From contig DYIF01000019.1 in NCBI GenBank assembly GCA_020723765.1, positions 1 through 44,924 of the forward strand: 44,924 bases of DNA, in the 5' to 3' direction. The notes under the pieces were generated by a model. That model made no database searches, was not told the origin of the DNA, and saw only the letters and a list, made by a program, of their open reading frames with translations. The translations under genes were made by a program, and so were the position numbers. This DNA comes from Elusimicrobium minutum. GTDB taxonomy: Bacteria > Elusimicrobiota > Elusimicrobia > Elusimicrobiales > UBA9959. Positions 32,687 through 39,713 of the stretch are shown in pieces. How positions within the stretch are numbered: position 1 is the stretch's first letter; the number at the start of each line of letters is the position of its first letter.

Positions 32687-33047
32687 AAGATTAAAAAAAG
32701 CTTTTCAAAAATTAAAAGAAGCGACTATAAAAGCAAAAGACGACTTAGATAGAGACGGAGTTATTCAGAGATTTGAATTTACAACAGAACTTCTATGGAA
32801 AACTTTAAAAATAGTGCTTGAATACCAATCGATAGACGCATCTCAAGGCCCCAAATATGTAGTGAAACAGGCATTTAAATTCGGCTATATTCCGGATGAT
32901 GAAATTATTTTAGACATATTAAACGATAGGAACCAAACTTCTCATATATACGAAGAAAAAACCGCCGAAGAAATATACACAAGAATATCAAAAATATATG
33001 TATCAAAAATAGAAGAAATAATTAAACATTTAGAAAGCAAAGTATAA
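32655..33047 (+). CDS. HEPN-family protein (HI0074-like), second module
   Basis: 130 residues; alpha-helical with FEFTTELLWKTLKIVLEYQ and LNDRNQTSHIYEEKTA, again with R-X4-H (RNQTSH). It has a good SD (GGGAAGGTG) inside the end of the MNT gene, which it overlaps by 32 bases. It differs clearly from the first HEPN protein (for example KYVVKQAFKFGYI here versus GRELFKYAKEKKLI there), so the two modules look like separate acquisitions rather than a recent duplication. Confidence 0.86.
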   Translation: MTKSEVIIAIERLKKAFQKLKEATIKAKDDLDRDGVIQRFEFTTELLWKTLKIVLEYQSIDASQGPKYVVKQAFKFGYIPDDEIILDILNDRNQTSHIYEEKTAEEIYTRISKIYVSKIEEIIKHLESKV

Positions 33048-33244
33048 AATAAATTATTTTAATAATATAATGGTTAAACCTTTAATTTCTATAAATTAGA
33101 TAAAAAATTTAAATTATATATATTCAAGTCAATAAATTAAGCAAAATTCTGATTTAATTCGCTTACAGGGCAAAACAATAATTAAATCAAAAAAATTATT
33201 TTAAAAAAATTTATTCAAAGTTTTAAAGAATTGTATTATTAAAT
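33048..33244. other. AT-rich convergent intergenic region
   Basis: Lies between the convergent HEPN and ATPase genes and is almost only A and T. A TATAAT occurs at 33065-33070 with nothing downstream. No gene and no clear terminator hairpin is seen. Confidence 0.4.
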
Positions 33245-34462
33245 TTATGGGAATAATTTTAGAAATTTATCAGCAGATATAACCCAGATATCAAATCCTT
33301 CCTCATTTATTTTTTTATAAACATTTTTTTTATGGACTACTTGTACAGCCATTTTTATGTTAAGTTTTTTTTGGAAATAAATCAAATTTTTAGATATTTC
33401 TTCATCGTTGAGTTTTGTTTCTATCAACAAAATTGGAATGTTTTTTTCTGTAATCAAAAAATCTACCTCTCTTTTTTCTTTGTCCCTGATATAAAAAAGG
33501 TCCAAATCTCCATGTCCGGTATTTTTCCATAAATTTACCCCTTTATAAAGATGAAATGCCACCACATTTTCAAATCTTTTCCCTTCGTCTTTTATTTCCG
33601 CCCAATCATAAAGATATATTTTAGGCTCCTTTTTTAAAGATCTCGCTATAGATTTATAAAAAGGCAATATTCTAAAAAAATAATAAAACTGTTCAAGTAT
33701 TAAAAGCCAATTTTTTATTGAATTATAAGAAGATTTAACATCTTCAGTCAAAGAATTTATGGAAAGCGGAGAGCCTATTTTTTCCGTTAAAATATTTGAT
33801 AAAATTTCTATGCTTGATATTTCTTTTAAAGCATATGCGTTTCTAATATCTTCTCTTATCAGCAATATTCTTCTCTCATTATGCCAAATGTTATAGAAAT
33901 TCTCCGAATTTCTTATATATGGTTCTGGAAATCCGGAAAATTTAAAAATTTGTTCATACGATTCTCTTAAATCTGAAGAATAATCAATGTTTTTCAAATT
34001 TTCTTTAAAATCTTTCCATAGAGGAAATATATTTAAAATTTCTCCACAAGAAAAAGGAAAAAGATTTATACCGAAATATCTTCCGAATAAACTATCTCCT
34101 CCTTTTTTGAAAAAGTCAAGTCTTCCGCTTCCGGTAATGATAAAAGAAAATTCGTTTGAATATCCGTCATAAACTCCTTTAAGATAATTTTTCCAATTGT
34201 AATATTTATGTATTTCATCATAAACGACTAAAAATTTTTTGGCTATATCTCTATTTTCATACTGGAAAAAATAAGGGTTATTTGTTATTTTTTTTTGGTC
34301 TTCTATTATATCCCAATTAAAGTATACTCCTTGTAAAAAATCTTTTAAAATGGATTTTGCAAGAGTGGTTTTTCCCGTCTGTCTCGGTCCGCTTATAAAA
34401 GCCATTTTATTATATTTCATTATGATGTCATGAACGAAATTTTTTATATTTCTATTAATCAT
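33245..34462 (-). CDS. AAA-family ATPase with C-terminal DUF4143, second copy
   Basis: 405 residues from the ATG at 34462. Walker A GPRQTGKT (25-32), Walker B VVYDEIHKYY, sensor FIITGSGRLDFFKKGG, and C-terminal DUF4143 with KREVDFLITEKNIPILLIETK (PD-(D/E)XK-like). An in-frame ATG at 34468 would add two residues; 34462 is preferred because TTGACT (minus, 34497-34492), a 17-bp spacer and AAAAAT place +1 on it. Clearly different in sequence from the ATPases at 25471 and 34634. Function of the class unknown. Confidence 0.87.
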   Translation of the reverse strand: MINRNIKNFVHDIIMKYNKMAFISGPRQTGKTTLAKSILKDFLQGVYFNWDIIEDQKKITNNPYFFQYENRDIAKKFLVVYDEIHKYYNWKNYLKGVYDGYSNEFSFIITGSGRLDFFKKGGDSLFGRYFGINLFPFSCGEILNIFPLWKDFKENLKNIDYSSDLRESYEQIFKFSGFPEPYIRNSENFYNIWHNERRILLIREDIRNAYALKEISSIEILSNILTEKIGSPLSINSLTEDVKSSYNSIKNWLLILEQFYYFFRILPFYKSIARSLKKEPKIYLYDWAEIKDEGKRFENVVAFHLYKGVNLWKNTGHGDLDLFYIRDKEKREVDFLITEKNIPILLIETKLNDEEISKNLIYFQKKLNIKMAVQVVHKKNVYKKINEEGFDIWVISADKFLKLFP

Positions 34463-34536
34463 ATACATATTTTTGCATAAAAGTGCAAAAAAGTCAAGAC
34501 TTTATTGAAGTTTAATGAAAAAAAGTCAAAAACTAA

Positions 34537-34578
34537 ATTTTAGAATTAACGAAATTTGAAAATTCGGTTTTAAAACGA
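34537..34578 (+). repeat. Direct repeat bounding the Fic/ATPase segment, copy 1
   Basis: Forty-two bases, identical to 37521-37562 except at 34575. It contains an imperfect palindrome CGAAATTTGAAAATTCG (about 34550-34566). It begins in the gap between the two ATPase genes. Similarity continues weakly for some 50 bases beyond. Confidence 0.9.
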
Positions 34579-34633
34579 ACCATTAAAAATCTCTATCTAT
34601 TTTGACAGATTTTTAAACAAGAAAACAAATATT

Positions 34634-35833
34634 TTACTTTAAATAACCTAATAAAAACATAGGTTTTTTATTTTCATCTTTAACCCAATCTCCGTGGTAA
34701 AACATAATCTTTTTATAATTTGAAAAATTCTTAAACTGAGATCTTCCTTTCCCTTTACCTCCGACTTCTATTACAAATCTCTCATTATTTTCAGTAACAA
34801 AAAAATCAGGAGTTTTTTCTCCTCTTTTAGACTTTAAATAAAATAAATCATATTCGGCTATTTTTAACGATTCAACTACAAAATCTTCTCTCAATGCGCC
34901 TACGCATTCTAAATAGTTTTTATAAATCAATCTATAAGGAGGCGTAATTAATATTTTAGGCTCCTTTAAAACATTTGTACCATAAGGCAATATTTTATTG
35001 ACAAGAAAAGATTTTTCAAGCAAGTCGACATAACGAATAACTTTATATTTGGTTATACCAAGATTTTTTGACAACGAAGAATAATTTAAATCTTCCACCT
35101 GCGACAATGCCATAAAATTAAACATCTTTTCCATTTCATATATTTCTTCCATCTTTAAATTGGCAAAAAAAGCTATATCTTTTTTAATAATTTTATCGCA
35201 TACATTTTTCAAAGATTCTATAATATCTTTATTCTCAAAATAAAAAGGAAATACCCCGCCTTTCAAATATTCTTCAAAAAAATATTCATACTTTAAATAC
35301 TCTTCCGAATATCTGTCTTCAAAAATATCCTTTAAGGATAAGGCGGATAAGAAAACATCTTTTTTAAAATATAAAAACTCCCTAAAACTAAAAGGATAAA
35401 TTTTTATTATTTTAACTCTTCTTGACAAATCATAAGAAGATTCGTAAAGAGACAGAGAAACCGAACTTGTAAACACGACATTTACTTTTAAAAAATCAAA
35501 AATTTTTTTTAATTCCGCGTCATATTTTCTTAAAAAATGTATTTCGTCTATAAAAAAATAATTTATTTTATACCTCTCATTTAATATTTTAATCAAATCA
35601 AATAAGCTTTCATTGTTTACAGTATCCATTGAAAGATAAAAAGAGTCTGATCTTTCAGCCGCCAATTGTCTTAATAAAATAGTTTTCCCGACACCTCTTG
35701 GACCGATTAAACAGGTAAAAATACGTTCTTTTTGGGGAGTCTTAAAAAATTTATATATAAAACGTTTTTTATTATAAAAAGAAGCATCTTTTTTTGCGAT
35801 ATCGTTTAATTCAAATAATTTAGACAATTCCAT
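34634..35833 (-). CDS. AAA-family ATPase (AAA_14/DUF4143-like), third copy
   Basis: 399 residues. Walker A GPRGVGKT (44-51), Walker B YFFIDEIHFL (about 93-102), sensor VVFTSSVSLSLYESSYDLSRR, winged-helix YSSLSKNLGITKYKVIRYVDLLEKSFLV, and a C-terminal nuclease-like TPDFFVTENNERFVIEVGGKGKG. Leaderless: TGA-TATAAT on the minus strand (35845-35840) puts +1 on the ATG. A 16-bp direct repeat lies immediately upstream. With the Fic gene it lies inside the 42-bp direct repeats. Confidence 0.87.
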   Translation of the reverse strand: MELSKLFELNDIAKKDASFYNKKRFIYKFFKTPQKERIFTCLIGPRGVGKTILLRQLAAERSDSFYLSMDTVNNESLFDLIKILNERYKINYFFIDEIHFLRKYDAELKKIFDFLKVNVVFTSSVSLSLYESSYDLSRRVKIIKIYPFSFREFLYFKKDVFLSALSLKDIFEDRYSEEYLKYEYFFEEYLKGGVFPFYFENKDIIESLKNVCDKIIKKDIAFFANLKMEEIYEMEKMFNFMALSQVEDLNYSSLSKNLGITKYKVIRYVDLLEKSFLVNKILPYGTNVLKEPKILITPPYRLIYKNYLECVGALREDFVVESLKIAEYDLFYLKSKRGEKTPDFFVTENNERFVIEVGGKGKGRSQFKNFSNYKKIMFYHGDWVKDENKKPMFLLGYLK

Positions 35834-35839
35834 ATCATC

Positions 35840-35845
35840 ATTATA
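35840..35845 (-). promoter_or_regulatory. Extended -10 box for leaderless ATPase gene
   Basis: TGA-TATAAT read on the minus strand (TATAAT 35845-35840); predicted +1 is 35833, the A of the ATG. Confidence 0.65.
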
Positions 35846-35847
35846 TC

Positions 35848-35895
35848 AAATAATTAAACAAAATGCATATCATTTTGTAAAATAATTAAACAAAA
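35848..35895 (-). repeat. 16-bp direct repeat pair upstream of ATPase gene
   Basis: AAATAATTAAACAAAA occurs at 35848-35863 and 35880-35895, 32 bases (three helical turns) apart and directly behind the -10 box. It looks like a pair of operator half-sites for control of the ATPase gene. Confidence 0.6.
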
Positions 35896-35952
35896 AGAAA
35901 GAAAAATATCTCAAATTCTTTGATTTATTATCGCTATGACTTTAATTGTCTT

Positions 35953-36150
35953 ATGGGCAATTTGTATTATGAAAAGCACGATTGGGCGGACAGTATTATG
36001 GTGGGGACAACCTTAGCTTCGATAATAGCCGTATTTTTTGGTACAAAAAAAGCAGAAAAAAAAAAAAACAAGAAAATAATACCAGCCTACTTGATTAAAA
36101 ACACTTTTACTTTCAAAAATAATTTTAATTATCGGATATTTTTCCGGTAA
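35953..36150 (+). CDS. Possible small protein or gene remnant
   Basis: An open frame of 65 codons from ATG 35953 (or 76 from 35920). WADSIMVGTTLASIIAVFFGTKKAEKKKNKK looks like one membrane helix with a basic tail, after which the frame decays into low-complexity AT sequence. No SD or -10 is evident. It could be a decayed gene inside the accessory segment or chance. Confidence 0.22.
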   Translation: MGNLYYEKHDWADSIMVGTTLASIIAVFFGTKKAEKKKNKKIIPAYLIKNTFTFKNNFNYRIFFR

Positions 36151-36153
36151 TTC

Positions 36154-37341
36154 CTATTCTTCACTGCGAGTTAAGAATTTAGAAATAAATCCTTTTTCTT
36201 CAAAAATTTCCGATAATATTTTTAAAAAGAACTTATTTGAAAGCGAAAGCGCGTATTTCCTAGAGTTTTCAGATTCTTTACGAATAAATCCTTTTTCTAA
36301 AAGTCTTTTTGCAATTCTTGACGTTTTTACCGAATCGCTCATCCCCGCACCCAGCGAAAGTATTTTTTTAATATCTTCCGCTTTTATTATTCTTTTATCG
36401 ATCGTATAACTTAATATCTTATATTCTTCTGAATCTAAATGATTTTTTTCATATCCCTTTTTAATAAGAGGTTTTAGAATATAGCCGGCCAGATAATCGT
36501 ATTGACTTAATCTGTCAATCTTTTCTATTTCATTTTTTATCCCTTCAAGCATATATTCGCTCCATAAGATTAAATTTGATTCTTCCCCATTATCGGCTTT
36601 ATTCAACATCTCATAATACTTTTGTCTATTATTGCAAAAAACAGCGGTGGGATTTAAAATTCTTGTTTTTATCGATTTCATAAATCCGTATTTCAGCAGC
36701 ATTGCGTAAGTTAATAATCTTGCCATTCTTCCGTTCCCATTATCAAAAGGATGTATCCATGCAAATCTGTGGTGCGCAATAGCCACTTTTATAAGATCGT
36801 ATTGAGGAAGGTCGTCTCTGTTTATAAATTCAAATAACTCCTCCATGTATAATGTAACGGTAGCTATATCCGGCGGAAGAAAATTTGAACCGGAAATTTT
36901 AACATTAATTTTTCTATACTCCCCCGGATTTCTGCTGCCTTCATACATAGGAGGATATCCAAGATTTTCCATAAGAATCTTATGCAGTTGGCTCAAAAAA
37001 GCTCTATCTATTTTTAAGTTAGAAATATTTTCTTCTATAAACAAAAGAGCTTTCTCATTATTTTCTATTTCTATTATATTTTGCTTTTTTTTATTTTCAA
37101 CTTTTGACTCTATATAATCAAAGACGGTGGTTCTATTCCCTTCTATTCTAAGAGACCCTATACTTTCAAATAAATGAAAAATTTCTTTTAATTCCATGAA
37201 AAGGACAGGAGGAACATCTAATTTAATTTCTTTCTTTCTTAAATAATCAAGTTCAAGTATTAAAGAAGTAAGTTTAGAATCAAAAGAAGGATTTATTACT
37301 TTTAATTCATTGTAATTATACATATAATTTGATTTTAACAT
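36154..37341 (-). CDS. Fic family protein (predicted AMPylase/NMPylase)
   Basis: 395 residues. The catalytic loop is complete: HPFDNGNGRMARL (197-209), with catalytic His197 and phosphate-binding GNGR. An inhibitory-helix-like motif SIGSLRIEGN (60-69) lies N-terminal to the Fic core, matching class II (self-inhibited) Fic proteins, with Glu67 as the candidate blocking residue. A C-terminal winged-helix region (about 295-390) follows, as in Fic proteins that bind DNA. GATAAT (minus, 37352-37347) puts +1 next to the ATG at 37341, hence the choice over 37347. The target is unknown. Inside the 42-bp direct repeats. Confidence 0.93.
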   Translation of the reverse strand: MLKSNYMYNYNELKVINPSFDSKLTSLILELDYLRKKEIKLDVPPVLFMELKEIFHLFESIGSLRIEGNRTTVFDYIESKVENKKKQNIIEIENNEKALLFIEENISNLKIDRAFLSQLHKILMENLGYPPMYEGSRNPGEYRKINVKISGSNFLPPDIATVTLYMEELFEFINRDDLPQYDLIKVAIAHHRFAWIHPFDNGNGRMARLLTYAMLLKYGFMKSIKTRILNPTAVFCNNRQKYYEMLNKADNGEESNLILWSEYMLEGIKNEIEKIDRLSQYDYLAGYILKPLIKKGYEKNHLDSEEYKILSYTIDKRIIKAEDIKKILSLGAGMSDSVKTSRIAKRLLEKGFIRKESENSRKYALSLSNKFFLKILSEIFEEKGFISKFLTRSEE

Positions 37342-37605
37342 TTTCAATTATCTAATTCAATATTTAACATAAACATAAAAAAAGTTATTACTTTACAGGT
37401 ATAATTTATTAAAATAATAAAATCAATATTTATCAAATATCATAAAATACATTTAACAACTTCCGACTGCTTCAATTCTCGGGGGAAGGTCAAATAGACA
37501 ATTTTTTATAAAACTATTAGATTTTAGAATTAACGAAATTTGAAAATTCGGTTTTAAAGCGATTTAGCGAAAATCTTTCCAAGTGTTGGCAATTTAACAG
37601 TCATT
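37342..37605. other. Intergenic region between Fic and glycosyltransferase genes
   Basis: Contains the second 42-bp direct repeat (37521-37562) and AT-rich sequence with a short GC patch (about 37460-37495, CTTCCGACTG...CTCGGGGGAAGG). No gene seen. Confidence 0.5.
37521..37562 (+). repeat. Direct repeat bounding the Fic/ATPase segment, copy 2
   Basis: Forty-one of 42 bases match 34537-34578, offset 2984 bases. See copy 1. Confidence 0.9.
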
Positions 37606-38526
37606 TTATATATTTTTTTTATCCCACCAGTTTTTATGCATGCTAAATGTTTTAATCAAAAATTTAGGCAATAATTCGTAATTATAACCCAACTTATATC
37701 CTAAGTATTTAAAAAATATTCTTACAAAAAACTCCGGAATAAGATAAAACTTTTTATTTTTAAATAAAAAATCTAATCCAGAATAAATATATTTAACTCC
37801 TTCACCTTCAGCCTTTCCAAATTCTTTTAATATCCAATTTTCGGTTTTATGAAAAACTCCGATATCGAAATATCTTTTAAACTCATCCAAAGCTGTATAA
37901 TTATGAGAGTGATAAACTATCGCATTTGAGGAATATGCTATCTTGTATCCGGAAACTATAAGTTTCGCACCGACATACGTATCCTCCCCCAATATTAAAT
38001 CTTTTTTAAAATATCCAATTCCTTTAATCGCCGATTTCCTATAAACACAAAAAGAGTCCGAAAGAAAGCAAGTTTTGATTCCATATTTTTTTTTGTCAAA
38101 ATAAGTTCTTATGTAATCTTTTTCAGGATAATTAAAATACCTGAGGTGTTTTCCGAAAATATTCGTATTTTCATATGGAATTTGTCTACCGAATACCGCA
38201 CCTACCTTTTCGTCTTCAAAAAAAGAAAAAAGATTTTTCAAAGAAAACTTGTCTTTTAAAACCACATCGTCGGTTAGATAAACCAAAAAATCGGCTTTTG
38301 ACAAACCTACCGCATAAGTTCTTGTTCCGCCGTGGTCAAAATCATTTTTATTTATAAAATAAACGATACAACCGTATTCTTTTGCTATTTCTACGGTTTT
38401 ATCTTCGGAAGAGCTATCTATAATCAAAATATTTTTAGGTTTTAAAACCTGCGACGATAAAGAATCCAACAAGTTTTTAATCTTTTTTTCGGAATTATAA
38501 GTAAGAATTATAACATCGAAATTCAT
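37606..38526 (-). CDS. Glycosyltransferase family 2 (rhamnosyltransferase-like)
   Basis: 306 residues, GT-A fold. VIILTYNSEKKIKNLLDSL (5-23), IDSSSEDKT, the NDFDHGGTRTYAV segment typical of RgpF/rhamnosyltransferases, YLTDDVV as the metal-binding DXD-like motif (about 84-90), and GEDTYVGAKLIVSGYKIAY as the late ED motif. Transfers a sugar, perhaps rhamnose, to a growing lipid-linked glycan on the cytoplasmic face. TATCTT lies just upstream of the ATG, near-leaderless. Confidence 0.9.
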   Translation of the reverse strand: MNFDVIILTYNSEKKIKNLLDSLSSQVLKPKNILIIDSSSEDKTVEIAKEYGCIVYFINKNDFDHGGTRTYAVGLSKADFLVYLTDDVVLKDKFSLKNLFSFFEDEKVGAVFGRQIPYENTNIFGKHLRYFNYPEKDYIRTYFDKKKYGIKTCFLSDSFCVYRKSAIKGIGYFKKDLILGEDTYVGAKLIVSGYKIAYSSNAIVYHSHNYTALDEFKRYFDIGVFHKTENWILKEFGKAEGEGVKYIYSGLDFLFKNKKFYLIPEFFVRIFFKYLGYKLGYNYELLPKFLIKTFSMHKNWWDKKNI

Positions 38527-38570
38527 ATAAATTTTAAGATAAAAATAAAGACGTAATAATTATTATCATA

Positions 38571-38849
38571 TCACTCCATATCTTTTAAAAATAGGAATAT
38601 TTTTTCGCCTCTTTCGGACAACCTATGCCTGACCTCGATGCCTTCGTTTCTTTTTATAACGATGCCGCCTATGGCCATTTTTCGTATGTGCTCGGAAACC
38701 GTTTTAAAATTGACATTCAGAATTTCGGATATCTCGTTTAAAGATAATTCGGGTTTTTTATAAAGAAGTTCCATAATCTCAAGCCTTCTATGATTTGAAA
38801 ATCCCTTGACTATCCTTTCTATTTTTCTATAATTTCCTTCAAATCTCAT
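38571..38849 (-). CDS. Small ArsR-like winged-helix regulator
   Basis: 92 residues, entirely a winged helix: RIVKGFSNHRRLEIMELLYKKPELSLNEISEILNVNFKTVSEHIRKM with recognition helix about 45-58, then a wing ending RLSERGEKIFLFL. No metal-binding Cys is present, so it is not a metal sensor of the ArsR/SmtB kind. It has an SD-like AAAGGGTG. Located 44 bases upstream of the glycosyltransferase gene on the same strand, it may regulate the locus. Confidence 0.82.
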   Translation of the reverse strand: MRFEGNYRKIERIVKGFSNHRRLEIMELLYKKPELSLNEISEILNVNFKTVSEHIRKMAIGGIVIKRNEGIEVRHRLSERGEKIFLFLKDME

Positions 38850-39036
38850 AACACCCTTTCCCCCTTAAAAACAATTATATCATATTCTCTAATTCTGCAG
38901 AATATTGGAATATATAAACAGGGGGAGGAGCAGGAGGGATAGAATAAAATCAAATAGAAAGGATGGTTATACTAAGGCAAAAGTTAATAGAAGTTTGGGG
39001 TTAAAAGTAATAAATGAAAAAAGATTTTTTTAAAAA

Positions 39037-39126
39037 TTAACCGATTTGATTTAGGATTTCTATGATTTTTCGAGCGGATTTTTCCAAGGTGAATCTTTTG
39101 ATATCCTTATCGGTTACTAAGATTTT
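39037..39126 (-). pseudogene. 3' remnant of a GT4-type glycosyltransferase gene
   Basis: The minus strand reads KILVTDKDIKRFTLEKSARK, continuing IIEILNQIG and a stop: the usual C-terminal helix of family-4 glycosyltransferases (sequence of the type F-T-W-E-K-x-A). A stop codon and unrelated promoter sequence lie immediately upstream, so only the last about 29 codons remain. It marks a recombination junction near 39126 in the glycan locus. Confidence 0.55.
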
Positions 39127-39146
39127 TTAAAATCATATTTTATTGA

Positions 39147-39152
39147 TAAAAT
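39147..39152 (+). promoter_or_regulatory. Extended -10 box for leaderless acetyltransferase gene
   Basis: TGA-TAAAAT (TAAAAT at 39147-39152) puts +1 at 39159, the A of the ATG. Confidence 0.55.
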
Positions 39153-39158
39153 ATAGTT

Positions 39159-39713
39159 ATGAAATTAAACCAATTATTTATGTTACTAAAAAAAGATATA
39201 GAAAGATGGTATTTTTATGCAAATATAGAAAAGAAAGCAACAACATTTGATGTAATAAAAAATATTTTTAATCCGAGATTCACTCCTGTGTTTATATACC
39301 GTTTATCACACTTTTTTTATACAAAAAAATTAATTTTTATATCGAAATTTTTTTCTATGATAAATTTTATACTTTTTGGATTAGAAATCACAATTCAATG
39401 CGAAATAGGTCCTGGGCTTATATTTCCTCATACTCAAGGTATAGTTATAGGATCTGTTAAAATAGGAGAAAACGCCTTAATATACAACGGAGTAACCATA
39501 GGAGCTAAGAAAATGGATGTTAATTTCAATCCAACATTAAGACCCATAATAGGCAATAATGTGATGATAGGATCAGGGGCAAAAATATTAGGAGGGATAA
39601 TTATTGGAGACAACGTAACAATAGGAGCTAATGCCGTTGTAACGCAATCGATTTCAAATGATAAATTAGTATTAGGAATTCCAGCAAAGGAATATTCAAA
39701 ATCAAATAGATAA
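39159..39713 (+). CDS. Hexapeptide-repeat O-acetyltransferase (serine acetyltransferase-like)
   Basis: 184 residues. An N-terminal helical part (1-80, with FTPVFIYRLSHFFY) precedes a left-handed beta-helix of I-G-x-x-x hexapeptides (about 82-180): CEIGPGLIFPHTQGIVIGS, GENALIYNGVTIGA, GNNVMIGSGAKILG, GDNVTIGANAVVTQS, closing with VLGIPAKEY. The His in FPHTQG is the usual catalytic residue. In a glycan locus it more likely acetylates a sugar than serine. It converges with the next gene, the two overlapping by 12 bases at their 3' ends. Confidence 0.9.
   Translation: MKLNQLFMLLKKDIERWYFYANIEKKATTFDVIKNIFNPRFTPVFIYRLSHFFYTKKLIFISKFFSMINFILFGLEITIQCEIGPGLIFPHTQGIVIGSVKIGENALIYNGVTIGAKKMDVNFNPTLRPIIGNNVMIGSGAKILGGIIIGDNVTIGANAVVTQSISNDKLVLGIPAKEYSKSNR

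Larger units (their letters stand above)
38850..39158. other. Intergenic region with purine-rich patch and gene remnant
   Basis: 38917-38960 is a purine-rich stretch (GGGGGAGGAGCAGGAGGGA) of the type seen at the left end. 39037-39126 holds the end of a glycosyltransferase gene (see pseudogene). The promoter of the acetyltransferase gene is at its right end. Confidence 0.6.
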
